Assembly (NCBI GenBank): GCA_001603005.1
Contig: LVAJ01000026.1
Coordinates: 1-64,000 of the forward strand
DNA length: 64,000 nt
Origin: Clostridiales bacterium Firm_04
GTDB lineage: Bacteria; Bacillota; Clostridia; Oscillospirales; Ruminococcaceae
Direction of reading: 5' to 3'
Part shown: one piece after another, positions 1 through 9,132 of the stretch
Position numbering within the stretch: the first letter of the stretch is position 1
Layout of the letters: the number at the start of each line of letters is the position of its first letter
The notes under the pieces: model-generated
What the model was told of the DNA's origin: nothing
The model's database searches: none
The model's input: only the letters and a program-made list of their open reading frames with translations
Position numbers and translations under genes: made by a program

Positions 1-3000
1 ACTGACGCTCTGACCGCTTTCGGCTTATCTGCTGCCGACAGCGGTCATTTTGCTGATGTGCTGGCGGCGGCATCGTCCAATGCGAATACCAACGTCAGCA
101 TGATGGGTGAAACCTTCAAATACTGTGCGCCTGTTGCGGGTTCTCTTGGATTCTCCTGTGAGGATACAGCGCAGGCAATCGGTCTGATGGCGAACAGCGG
201 TATCAAGGGTTCGCAGTCCGGTACAGCACTCCGTGCAATTATGACAGCCCTTGCAGGCGAGGTCAAGTTCTGCGGTGATGCCTTCGGTGAAATGGAGATC
301 GCAACCACCAATCAGGACGGCTCGATGCGTGAACTGAACGACATTCTCGCAGACTGCCGTGTTGCTTTTGCACAGATGTCAGAATCGGAACAGGCATCAG
401 CGGCGCAGGCTCTGGTCGGCAAAAATGCCATGTCTGGCTTCCTTGCGCTGATGAATGCTGCGCCTGCGGATATTCAGAAGCTGGAAGGAGCAATCAGCAC
501 CTGTTCCGATGAGATTGACGGCTACAACGGTGTCACTGAAAAGATGGCTGCCGTTATGCAGGATAATCTTGCGGGACAGCTCACCATTCTGAAATCCCAG
601 CTTCAGGAGCTTGCCATTTCCTTCGGTGAAATCCTGATGCCTGCAATCCGTGCAATCGTCAGCAGGATTCAGGGGCTTATCGATAAATTCAACGGACTGT
701 CGCCTGCGACAAAGGAAACCATTGTCAAGGTCGCACTGGTAGCGGCGGCTCTCGGACCTCTCCTTGTAGTGGTCGGCAAAACAATGGTCGGTGTCGGCAA
801 GCTGATGCAGCTTGTGGCGAACCTGCCGTCTATCATTGCAGGCGCAAAGGCTGCGTTCACTTCCTTCGGTGCTGCGATCGGCGGCATCAGTGCGCCTGTG
901 GTCGCTGTCATTGCCGTTGTTGCGGCTCTGGTGGCGGCTTTCGTGCATCTGTGGCGTACCAACGAGGACTTCCGCAATAAGATCACGGCGATCTGGGAAC
1001 AGATTAAAAGCATTTTCAATAATTTCTGTCAGGGTATTGTTGACCGCATCAATGCGCTGGGCTTCGATTTCAAAAATATCTCGGAGGTTATCAAGGCTGT
1101 ATGGGACGGACTCTGCAAGTTCCTGAAACCTGTATTTGAGGGCGTGTTCCAGCAGATTGCAAACATCTTCAAAGCGGTGACGGATATTATCCTGAATGTG
1201 CTGGATATTTTCGTCGGCATCTTCACGGGCGACTGGGACAGAGTGTGGAACGGCATCAAGGGTATTTTCGTTGCGGTATGGAATTTCCTGAAGGACACAC
1301 TGAAAAATTACCTGAATGTGCTGTGTAATCTCTTCGGAACAAGCCTCGGTGAAGTCAAGGAATTCTGGGTAAATGTCTGGACAGCGATCAAAAACTTCTT
1401 TGTGAACATCTGGAACGGAATCAAGAGTTTTGTTTCCGGTGTGCTGAACGCAATCAAGAACTTTTTCGTGTCTATCTGGACAGGCATCAAAAATTTCTTT
1501 GTCGGGATCTGGACGGCGATTTATAACTCTGTATCCGAGAAAATCAACCTAATTAAGACAGTTATCACTGTGGTGTGGAACTCAATTCATACAGCAATCA
1601 CTACGGTACTGAATGCAATCTGGAATGTCATTTCTACAGTATGGCAGACCATTTATGATTTCATTTCGCCGCTGCTGGAAGCGTTCAAGTATCTGTTCGA
1701 GACAATTTTCGAGGCTATCCATGTAATTATCAGCCGTGTCATGGACTGGATTCACGAAAAGATCACGACCACATGGGAAACCATCAAGGCAGTTGTGACG
1801 ATTGTGCTGGAAGTTATCAGGACATTTTTCGAGACGATCTGGAATGCGATTTCTACCACAGTCAGCACGGTGATGGATGCAATTTCAAATACCATTTCTA
1901 CAGTCTGGAACGCAATCTCCGGCTTTATCTCCGGGGTGCTGAATGCGATCTGGTCTGTGATTTCTTCTATCTGGGAGAGCATCAAAAATCACATCACCAA
2001 TACGCTGAATACGATTCATGCTGTTGTATCTACTGTATGGAATGCGATCTCCGGTTTCATTTCCGGTGTGGTGAATGCGATTTCCAGCACAATTTCTTCT
2101 GTCTGGAACGGCATCAAGAACACGATCACCAATATCCTGAATGCCATTAAAACAACGGTATCGAATATCTGGGACAGCGTTAAAAATGCCGTGACACAGA
2201 AGATCACGGCAATCAAAGACACTATTGTCAACGGCTTCAATGCCGCAGTCAACTTCATCAAGAATCTCGGTTCGCAGGCATTCCAGTGGGGCGCAGATAT
2301 TATCAATAACATTGTTGGTGGAATCAAAAACTGTATCGGCAAGGTGGCGGATGCGGTCAAGGGTGTGGCAAACAAAATCAAGTCCTTCCTGCACTTCTCT
2401 GTACCTGATGAGGGACCTCTTGCGGATTTTGAATCTTGGATGCCTGATTTCATGCAGGGACTTGCGGACGGTATCAACGCCAATGCAAATGTGGTCGGCG
2501 ATGCAGTCAATAACTTTGCAGGCGGACTTGCTGAGAAAATCAGCAGCGTGATCCGTGATGCTCTGTCCAATGTGGTGACGGCGGTGCAGGGCTTCATGGA
2601 ACAGGTCTTTGATACCGTGAAAACAGTCTGGTCAAATGCCAATGCTGCAATCGACAAAACCATGTCGCAGATCAAAAGCGGCATCACAAGCGGCTGGAAA
2701 GCCGTTGTGTCTGTGATTGAATCTGCGCTGGACAATATCAGGAAAATCATCACGACAGCATGGAAAGCGGCAGCGACGGTTATTGAGACTGCGCTGAACG
2801 GTATCAAAAAGGTCGTGACAACGGTCTGGACGGCGATGAAAACGCTCATCAATACCGGGCAGCTTGACATCAAAAATGTGATCTCGACAACGTGGAATGC
2901 TGCAAAGGATGTGGTAAACACAGCCCTGAACGGCATCAAATCTGTTGTGCAGACGATCTGGAACGCCATGCCGGATATCGTCCGGAATCCGATGAATCAG

Positions 3001-3579
3001 GTCAAGGACGCTGTGCTGTCGATCTGGGACAACATCAAAAACGGCATCGGCGACAGGCTCGGCGGTGTGCGTGATGCAGTATCCGGTGCGATGAATGCTG
3101 TGTACAGCGCAGTCATGGACAAGGTCAACAGCTCATGGTCATGGGGACGAGACCTCATGCAGAATCTTATTAACGGTCTGAACTATATGCTCGGCAATCT
3201 CATCAATACGGTTGCGGACGTGGCAAGGGCTATCAGCGATTATCTGCACTTCTCTGTTCCCGACAAGGGACCTCTGACAGAATTTGAAAGCTGGATGCCT
3301 GACTTTATGAAGGGGCTGGCTGACGGTATCAACAAGAGTAAGAAATATGTCGAGAAGGCAATCTCCGGTGTTGCGGATGCTATGACCATTGCAATGAAGT
3401 CCGACTACAATGTGGATATGTCCGGTGTGACCGGAGCAATGGTAGGCACAAGCGGCACGACTGTAATCAACAACTACAATAATGACAACAGCCGCACAGT
3501 CAACCAGACGAATAATTCGCCTAAGTCGCTGTCACGGCTGGAAATCTATCGTCAGACGCGAAATGCGCTGAATGTATGA
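1..3579 (+). CDS. Phage tail tape measure protein (5' end outside window)
   Basis: The reading frame is open from base 1, so the N-terminus is missing; at least 1192 residues are visible. The first visible part reads like the TP901-type tape measure core (alternating Ala/Gly/Ser-rich helices around GIKGSQSGTALRAIM). Hydrophobic segments follow (about 720-950), then a very long series of helical units repeating W-N-x-I-x-x-x-I, as expected of a protein that sets tail length and forms a rod in the tail lumen. A block containing LHFSVPD-x-GPL-x-x-FESWMPDF occurs twice (about 2389-2454 and 3244-3309). It lies upstream of the distal tail gene, the usual siphovirus order, but three reverse-strand genes separate the two. 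Confidence 0.93.
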   Translation, partial: TDALTAFGLSAADSGHFADVLAAASSNANTNVSMMGETFKYCAPVAGSLGFSCEDTAQAIGLMANSGIKGSQSGTALRAIMTALAGEVKFCGDAFGEMEIATTNQDGSMRELNDILADCRVAFAQMSESEQASAAQALVGKNAMSGFLALMNAAPADIQKLEGAISTCSDEIDGYNGVTEKMAAVMQDNLAGQLTILKSQLQELAISFGEILMPAIRAIVSRIQGLIDKFNGLSPATKETIVKVALVAAALGPLLVVVGKTMVGVGKLMQLVANLPSIIAGAKAAFTSFGAAIGGISAPVVAVIAVVAALVAAFVHLWRTNEDFRNKITAIWEQIKSIFNNFCQGIVDRINALGFDFKNISEVIKAVWDGLCKFLKPVFEGVFQQIANIFKAVTDIILNVLDIFVGIFTGDWDRVWNGIKGIFVAVWNFLKDTLKNYLNVLCNLFGTSLGEVKEFWVNVWTAIKNFFVNIWNGIKSFVSGVLNAIKNFFVSIWTGIKNFFVGIWTAIYNSVSEKINLIKTVITVVWNSIHTAITTVLNAIWNVISTVWQTIYDFISPLLEAFKYLFETIFEAIHVIISRVMDWIHEKITTTWETIKAVVTIVLEVIRTFFETIWNAISTTVSTVMDAISNTISTVWNAISGFISGVLNAIWSVISSIWESIKNHITNTLNTIHAVVSTVWNAISGFISGVVNAISSTISSVWNGIKNTITNILNAIKTTVSNIWDSVKNAVTQKITAIKDTIVNGFNAAVNFIKNLGSQAFQWGADIINNIVGGIKNCIGKVADAVKGVANKIKSFLHFSVPDEGPLADFESWMPDFMQGLADGINANANVVGDAVNNFAGGLAEKISSVIRDALSNVVTAVQGFMEQVFDTVKTVWSNANAAIDKTMSQIKSGITSGWKAVVSVIESALDNIRKIITTAWKAAATVIETALNGIKKVVTTVWTAMKTLINTGQLDIKNVISTTWNAAKDVVNTALNGIKSVVQTIWNAMPDIVRNPMNQVKDAVLSIWDNIKNGIGDRLGGVRDAVSGAMNAVYSAVMDKVNSSWSWGRDLMQNLINGLNYMLGNLINTVADVARAISDYLHFSVPDKGPLTEFESWMPDFMKGLADGINKSKKYVEKAISGVADAMTIAMKSDYNVDMSGVTGAMVGTSGTTVINNYNNDNSRTVNQTNNSPKSLSRLEIYRQTRNALNV

Positions 3580-3626
3580 CGGGGTGGGAGCAATCCTGCC
3601 CTGTACATAATATGGTAAATCAAGAG

Positions 3627-4376
3627 TTATGACTGATTCAGCATTCCTTTTAAAGCATCAATATACTCATCTGTATGAAAATACAGCATGACTCCATGAC
3701 CGACATTTGGCCAAATACGTTCTTCATAATTATTAAGATACTTTTTCAAAATCTCGTGGGATTTTATAGCATAAGGTTCCTTGCTACCACACCAGAGATA
3801 TACTTTTGTCTCGGTTTTGCCGATGCCCTCATTAACGCGATAGGTGTAGTTCTCAATAAGATTAGCCCTCATACTCTCCGTGCTACTTCCCCAGTACATT
3901 AACGAATACTCCGCCAGTTCTTCTTTACCAAGCCCCATCAGTTTGCTCGCTATCTGCATCCATTTTGAAATCTGACCGTCATTCTTCTGCATTTTCAAAA
4001 ATGCCCTAAGCATTAACTTTGCACATATTTTTCCTTGATGTGCCAAATAGACCCCATCAAGAATTGCTTTTTCTATATGAAGCCGGTTTCTTGCAAGAAG
4101 CTCCGTAAGTACGGTTGCTCCCTGAGAAGCACCCCAAACTGCATAGATTTCGCCGCCAAGATTTATATGAATGTATTTCTCAATCTGCTCACATTCGTTG
4201 GCAAAAGAAACAAAATTCTCTGAACCGTCATAGCAGCCGGTCATTGCGGGATATATGACATAATATGTCTCTTCCAAAGGTTTAAGCAATTCCCGAAAAT
4301 TCTGCCAGTCACAAAGCATCCCGTGCAATGCAAGTATAGTCTTATTCTTTTTATCTCCATATGAATGAAACTGCAT
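3627..4376 (-). CDS. Alpha/beta hydrolase, moron-like gene in the tail module
   Basis: A 249-residue alpha/beta-hydrolase-fold protein. It has an HG oxyanion motif near residue 18 (LALHGMLCD), a nucleophile elbow G-A-S-Q-G near residue 103, and a late His in NVGHGV; the acid residue is not certain. There is no signal peptide, so it should be cytosolic. The ATG is preceded by GGGAG. It is last in a leftward three-gene set (4924-5703, 4410-4853, this gene) and is a distant paralogue of the first. Base composition is clearly more AT-rich than the flanking tail genes. The substrate cannot be told from sequence. Confidence 0.85.
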   Translation of the reverse strand: MQFHSYGDKKNKTILALHGMLCDWQNFRELLKPLEETYYVIYPAMTGCYDGSENFVSFANECEQIEKYIHINLGGEIYAVWGASQGATVLTELLARNRLHIEKAILDGVYLAHQGKICAKLMLRAFLKMQKNDGQISKWMQIASKLMGLGKEELAEYSLMYWGSSTESMRANLIENYTYRVNEGIGKTETKVYLWCGSKEPYAIKSHEILKKYLNNYEERIWPNVGHGVMLYFHTDEYIDALKGMLNQS

Positions 4377-4409
4377 ATTTACTCCCTATGGTAAGTTTTT
4401 CTGAAATTA

Positions 4410-4853
4410 TTACTTCCTACTCAACAGCTTTATCCACTTTCTCTGTCTATGAGCGTAGAAACAATTCGCCCATATCCACACAAAAATTGTCTTCCATCCG
4501 GCCTCTATATTAACCTTATCCGTATATCGACATCTGCCACCCGGCAATTCTTCGAGAATGATCTGATGATTCCATGTCGGAACGTGTTCATTGCCTTCAT
4601 GTGTATAAATCCCGTCATCCAATCCAAATCTGATTACATGGATTGTATGCGTTCCAAACGGGATAATACCAAACAGCCGGAACCTAAATCGTGAAACACT
4701 TCCAACCTTCCAAGACATACTATCGCTTCCATCCACGGGCGTAAATGTAGCATACGGATATGCAATATACTGAAGTGTCTTAAGCTTTAAAAGCCTTTTG
4801 TACACCTGCATTTTGCTTGCAGGAAATACTCTTGTCTTTTTAACCGTTTTCAA
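4410..4853 (-). CDS. SRPBCC/polyketide-cyclase-like ligand-binding protein
   Basis: A 147-residue protein. The layout is an N-terminal strand and helix, then PYATFTPVDG, then several beta strands and a C-terminal amphipathic helix ending in basic residues (HRQRKWIKLL). This matches the START/SRPBCC helix-grip fold, which binds hydrophobic ligands. The start appears to be TTG at 4853 with GAGGG upstream, because the nearby ATG is in another frame. It lies between two alpha/beta hydrolases in a leftward operon, so a shared small-molecule or lipid role is plausible but is inference. The family assignment rests on pattern only. Confidence 0.6.
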   Translation of the reverse strand: MKTVKKTRVFPASKMQVYKRLLKLKTLQYIAYPYATFTPVDGSDSMSWKVGSVSRFRFRLFGIIPFGTHTIHVIRFGLDDGIYTHEGNEHVPTWNHQIILEELPGGRCRYTDKVNIEAGWKTIFVWIWANCFYAHRQRKWIKLLSRK

Positions 4854-4923
4854 GATACATCCCTCACAATGCTATGTCAGTTATGCTGGATTATATTCCG
4901 AGATAGGGAGAAAAATCTTCCCC

Positions 4924-5703
4924 TTACCCACTTATTTCCCTTTTAATTAGTGCTATGTATTTCTTGGTATGCTTTACTGAGAAAGTCATGTGACCGTAGT
5001 CTTTGAAAACAGTCATTTGAGCGTGTGGGTATGCTTTTTTTACGAGGGTAAAGCATGTTTTATATGCTTTCTCGCCACTGCCATATAGAAAATGGATTCT
5101 GGACTGCATCTTATCAGAAAATTTTGGGAAATCAAATGTATAGCAGCATTCATTTTCGTTTCGAATCGTTTGTTTTGTAAGATAGGGCGCAATTGTAATG
5201 AGCGACTCTATCATAGGGCGTAAGGATTCAGTATCCCCGTTTGTGAATTTATTCAGAAATTTCCAGTTGATCACTTCATCGACATTTTTATTCCGCATCA
5301 TGTTTATCATCGTGTTGAACTTAAAATACATGAACGCTTTGTATGGTGCAGATAAACGAATACATGGCGCGCCGTCAAATATTGCGTGTTTTACATTGAT
5401 TTTGTTTCGTATAAGCTGATGCATCAATTCAATGCCGATTTCTGAACCCATAGACTGTCCATAAATCAGAGAAACAATCGTCACATTCTTATTTTTGATG
5501 TATTGTACGATTTCTTTTGCTTCATTTTGTCTGGTGGTAAAAGCTTTGCTGCCTTGATAATGACCGTTGTAATCCGGCAGGATTATATGATAATCTTCGG
5601 AAAGTGGTTTGTAAAGATAGTCTAATGCCTTTGCAGGACAAAATGAACCCGTAAGCATGATGATAATCGGTTTGGATTTATCTCCGTATTCATAAAATTT
5701 CAT
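4924..5703 (-). CDS. Alpha/beta hydrolase, first gene of the moron set
   Basis: Protein of about 259 residues with an alpha/beta hydrolase layout: LTGSF near the oxyanion position, nucleophile elbow G-Q-S-M-G, and C-terminal DYGHMTF giving the catalytic His. An in-frame TTG at 5718 exists, but the ATG at 5703 has GAGGTGG at a good distance and gives MKFYEYGDK, matching MQFHSYGDK at the start of its paralogue at 4376. It is driven by a reverse-strand promoter at 5726-5754. Its role is unknown; as a non-essential gene inside phage tail genes it may alter the lysogen. Confidence 0.85.
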   Translation of the reverse strand: MKFYEYGDKSKPIIIMLTGSFCPAKALDYLYKPLSEDYHIILPDYNGHYQGSKAFTTRQNEAKEIVQYIKNKNVTIVSLIYGQSMGSEIGIELMHQLIRNKINVKHAIFDGAPCIRLSAPYKAFMYFKFNTMINMMRNKNVDEVINWKFLNKFTNGDTESLRPMIESLITIAPYLTKQTIRNENECCYTFDFPKFSDKMQSRIHFLYGSGEKAYKTCFTLVKKAYPHAQMTVFKDYGHMTFSVKHTKKYIALIKREISG

Positions 5704-5725
5704 TTTCAACCACCTCAATAACCTT

Positions 5726-5754
5726 ATTATACATCATTTCCATAGAAAAAGCAA
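5726..5754 (-). promoter_or_regulatory. Sigma-A promoter of the reverse-strand moron genes
   Basis: On the minus strand: -35 TTGCTT (5754-5749), 17-base spacer, -10 TATAAT (5731-5726). The -35 overlaps the AAGGAGG ribosome binding site of the distal tail gene on the other strand, so the insert carries its own transcription signal right up to the phage late gene. Confidence 0.75.
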
Positions 5755-5766
5755 GGAGGCGATATC

Positions 5767-6636
5767 ATGTTTTTCAGCCTTATATTAGAAAATGCAGCCG
5801 GAGACCAGATTGACATGACGGCGACCGCTAACCAGTATATGACCGCAAAGGTCGAGGGCTTGAATCCGCCTCCCGGCACGATCAGCACCTCCGGCTATGC
5901 AGGCATGGACGGCAGCTATCTGAATAACGCCTTCATTGAGAAGCGGAATGTGGTCATTCACTTCGAGATGCGGGGCGTGGGACTGGAAGCCCGCAGGCAT
6001 CAGCTTTACAAGGTGGTGAAGCCTTCCCGCTACGTCAAGGTCTACTACGCAACGGCAGGCATTGATGTGTTTGCGGAGGGCTATGTCGAGACCTGCGAGG
6101 TGAACAATTTTGAAATGCTGACAACGGGGCAGATTTCCATTCTCTGCCCCGATATTTATTGGTATTCGACCGAGTCAGTCATGGCGTATTATTCGGAGAT
6201 TCTCGGAGCGTTTACCTTCCCGTTCCCGACCGAGAGCAATCCGGAGCCTTTTGTGCTGGGCAAATACAACACCCGGAACATGATGGAGATCATCAATGAC
6301 GGCGACGAGACGGGCTTCACGCTGGTGATCGAGGCTTCCTCCGATGAAGAGGTCGCTGCCCGTTCACCTACACTCTACAACGCCGACACGGATGAATATC
6401 TGCAAATCACAGGCGACATCCTGAACGGCGATATTATCACAGTTACGACCAAGACAGGCAACAAAACCGTCACGCTTGACCGTGGCGGTGTCAAGACCAA
6501 CATCATCAATCGTCTGGTTTCCGGCTCAACATGGCTGACGCTCCGTGAGGGCAAAAACCGTTTTTACCTGCGTGGCACTGGACTGCAAAACCTGAAAGTA
6601 AAAATCGTCCACACGAATGCTTATCTGGGGGTGTGA
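5767..6636 (+). CDS. Distal tail protein (Dit family)
   Basis: A 289-residue protein resembling siphovirus Dit/ORF46-type distal tail proteins, which form the ring joining tail tube and tip. The N-terminal half carries the family pattern (extended strands, then PGT-x-x-TSGYAGMDG, a conserved IHFEMRG strand, and RYVKVYYATAG), and the middle CPDIYWYS closes the first domain. The C-terminal half is a beta-rich galectin-like region. AAGGAGG lies ahead of the ATG. It is separated from the tape measure by an inserted reverse-strand gene set and is followed two bases after its stop by the next tail gene. Confidence 0.85.
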   Translation: MFFSLILENAAGDQIDMTATANQYMTAKVEGLNPPPGTISTSGYAGMDGSYLNNAFIEKRNVVIHFEMRGVGLEARRHQLYKVVKPSRYVKVYYATAGIDVFAEGYVETCEVNNFEMLTTGQISILCPDIYWYSTESVMAYYSEILGAFTFPFPTESNPEPFVLGKYNTRNMMEIINDGDETGFTLVIEASSDEEVAARSPTLYNADTDEYLQITGDILNGDIITVTTKTGNKTVTLDRGGVKTNIINRLVSGSTWLTLREGKNRFYLRGTGLQNLKVKIVHTNAYLGV

Positions 6637-6637
6637 T

Positions 6638-7753
6638 ATGCAGATTGAAGTCTATAAAATGATCGCCGATGAGGATACGCTCATCATCACGCTGGAGGCG
6701 ATCTGCGACAGCTTTTCTTCGCTGCTCTGGGATATTGAATATTACGACTGCGGGCGGTTTGAGGTGTATATTGCCGCCAATCCGCAGAATATTGATATTT
6801 TCCAGACCGGGCGCATCGTGGGGCGGGATGATGACAGCCAGCATTTCGGCATCATCGAATCGGTGCATATCGACACGGATGCCGAGAACGGCGACTACCT
6901 GACGGTGCGGGGACGATTCCTCATGTGCCTGCTGGAACGGCGCATCATCCACCCGACCTACTCCGTCACGACCGAAACGGCATACAGCGACATTGTCCGC
7001 AATGCCGTCACGCTCAATGCAATCAGCGGTGATAACCGCAGGATTCCGGGGCTGTCGCTCGGAGATGTTTCCGGCATTTGCTGGGAGCAGACTGCAAAGC
7101 TGCAAGTATCTTACACCAATCTGATGCGGTGGGTGTATACGATCTGTGTGAAGATCGGCGGCACAGCAAATATCCGGCTTGTCAAGGATACCGGAGAGCA
7201 GTACCGAATGGTGTTTGACCTATCGGAAGGCACTGACCGCAGCCTGATGCAGGAGGATAATCCGCATATTATCTTCTCCGACGCATACAGCAATCTGCTC
7301 TCGTTCAGCTATGCGGAGGACGCTTCTGTCCAGCTCAATTTCGCCTACATCTTCGGTCAGGGCAAGGGCGATGAGCGTAAACGCACAACATATTGTGTTG
7401 GTGACGAGCCTGCATACCTTGACCGCTATGAGGTGTATGTGGATGCGGATGATATTTCCGAGACAGAGCAGATTGAGGGAGAGACCGTGCCGATACCGGA
7501 GGAGAAATACATCGAGCTGCTGAAAACAAGAGGTTCGGAAAAGCTGGTGCTGCCGCAGACGGCATCGGAGTCCACGATAGCTGCGCATAACACGCAGTAT
7601 GTTTACAACCGTGATTATACTGTCGGCGATTATGTGACCGTTGAGCATCGGCGATTCGGCATGATCCAGCCGAGGATTCAGCTTATCGGCATGATTGAGG
7701 GCTATGACCAGAACGGACGCAGCCTGACACCGACATTCAAACAGGAGGAATGA
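6638..7753 (+). CDS. Tail-tip protein, Gp37-like/prophage endopeptidase-type
   Basis: A 371-residue phage structural protein. The start MQIEVYKM at 6638 follows GGGGGTG; an ATG in frame at 6617 lies inside the previous gene and lacks a site. It has short acidic strands, a CGRFEVYI strand typical of the family that caps the tail tip after Dit, a middle hydrolytic-looking linker and a late YTVGDYVTVEHRRFG segment. This resembles Siphovirus ReqiPepy6 Gp37-like proteins. The position directly after Dit supports a tail-associated lysin or tip hub. No catalytic motif is clear. Confidence 0.75.
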   Translation: MQIEVYKMIADEDTLIITLEAICDSFSSLLWDIEYYDCGRFEVYIAANPQNIDIFQTGRIVGRDDDSQHFGIIESVHIDTDAENGDYLTVRGRFLMCLLERRIIHPTYSVTTETAYSDIVRNAVTLNAISGDNRRIPGLSLGDVSGICWEQTAKLQVSYTNLMRWVYTICVKIGGTANIRLVKDTGEQYRMVFDLSEGTDRSLMQEDNPHIIFSDAYSNLLSFSYAEDASVQLNFAYIFGQGKGDERKRTTYCVGDEPAYLDRYEVYVDADDISETEQIEGETVPIPEEKYIELLKTRGSEKLVLPQTASESTIAAHNTQYVYNRDYTVGDYVTVEHRRFGMIQPRIQLIGMIEGYDQNGRSLTPTFKQEE

Positions 7754-7755
7754 TT

Positions 7756-9132
7756 ATGGCTTTTTACAGCGGATTTTTCAATTCAAAGGGGCTTGACCGC
7801 ACCTATACAGCGGAGGATTTCACGACCTATCTTTCCAGTATCATCTGCAACGGTATCCTCGACACTTACGGGCAGATGTTCAAACTGACAGCGGCAAGCA
7901 GCGGTTTGAAGGTCACGCTCGGCACAGGCAAGGCTTGGATTGACGGGCATTATTTCGTCAATGATGCAAGATACAGCATCGACCTCAGCGAGTATCAGGA
8001 TGAGTCGCTGCCGAGATATGTGGCGATTGCTATTCTGCTGGATGTCGGGGAGTCGGTGCGCAGTGTATCGCTGGAGATTACTCCCGGTACGCCTGCGGAG
8101 AATCCGTCACTTCCGACGCTGCCGACCGATGAAAACAAAACCCGTCTGCTTATGTATGCTGTACGCCTGAATCCCGGAGCAACGGAGCTTTCGGAGCGTG
8201 ACTGGTACGATTATCGTGAGGACAAGAATGTCTGCGGTTATTGCAAGTGCATCCTCGGCAAGTGCCGTGTGACGGATATGCTGGCGCAAATGGCACAGAT
8301 CACGGCGGAAATGGAGGAATACAACGAGACGGTTGCTGACCTGACAGCGAGAGTGGCAGAGCTGGAAGCGGAGATCGAGGACATCGGGGATATTGTTGCA
8401 GTCGGGCAGTGCGGAGATAATGTTTTCTATGCGCTGTACTCCAACGGCAAGGTGCTGGTGAAAGGCTCCGGTGCGATGTATGAGTATGATTCTGAGCATC
8501 GCTCTCCGTTCTACAGGAATGATGATGTCAAAAAAATCGTCATTTCGGAGGGCGTTACGACTGTCGGCTATGATGCCTTCATGCGCTGCCTGAATCTGGA
8601 ATCCGTATCACTTCCGACCACGGTCACATACATCGGCAGCGGCGCATTTATGCCTGCGGATGAATATCCGGGCGCATCCGGCAAGCTGACAAGCATCACG
8701 ATCCCCAATGCCGTTACGACAATCGGCGGCGGTGCTTTCTGGGGTGCGGCACTGACCTCACTGACCGTTCCCCGCAATGTTGCAACGCTTGGAAACTATG
8801 TCTGCCGTGACTGCTCCCGCCTGCAAACCGTGCGCTATGAAGGCTCGGTGATTGGCGGCTATATGTTTGTCGGCTGTTCCACGCTGAGCAGCTTTACAAT
8901 GTCGCATAATGTCACGAAAATCGGCGAACACTGCTTCAATTACTGCACGGCACTGGAAACGATCACCTATGAGGGCAGCCTTGCAGACTGGGCAGCAATT
9001 ACAAAGCAGACTAACTGGGACGGCAAGGGCGGCTCTGGCATTGCGATTTCCGGTCTTACTCGCATCCAGTGTCTTGACGGCTTTATGGAATGGGACGATG
9101 AGAATCACGAGTGGAAGGAAGGCGAAGAATAA
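7756..9132 (+). CDS. Tail-tip/fibre protein with BspA-like leucine-rich repeats
   Basis: A 458-residue protein. Residues 1-155 are a phage baseplate-type N-terminus (MAFYSGFFNSKGLDRTY). A predicted coiled coil follows (about 175-205, MAQITAEMEEYNETVADL region). From about 225 to the end there are BspA-like leucine-rich repeats (I-x-I-P-N-A-V-T-T-I-G-x-x-A-F pattern). AGGAGG at 7743-7748 fits the ATG at 7756 better than the one at 7750. The repeat domain is the same type as in the host dockerin proteins at 43192-46767. A receptor- or mucin/protein-binding adhesin role at the tail tip is inferred. Confidence 0.85.
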   Translation: MAFYSGFFNSKGLDRTYTAEDFTTYLSSIICNGILDTYGQMFKLTAASSGLKVTLGTGKAWIDGHYFVNDARYSIDLSEYQDESLPRYVAIAILLDVGESVRSVSLEITPGTPAENPSLPTLPTDENKTRLLMYAVRLNPGATELSERDWYDYREDKNVCGYCKCILGKCRVTDMLAQMAQITAEMEEYNETVADLTARVAELEAEIEDIGDIVAVGQCGDNVFYALYSNGKVLVKGSGAMYEYDSEHRSPFYRNDDVKKIVISEGVTTVGYDAFMRCLNLESVSLPTTVTYIGSGAFMPADEYPGASGKLTSITIPNAVTTIGGGAFWGAALTSLTVPRNVATLGNYVCRDCSRLQTVRYEGSVIGGYMFVGCSTLSSFTMSHNVTKIGEHCFNYCTALETITYEGSLADWAAITKQTNWDGKGGSGIAISGLTRIQCLDGFMEWDDENHEWKEGEE

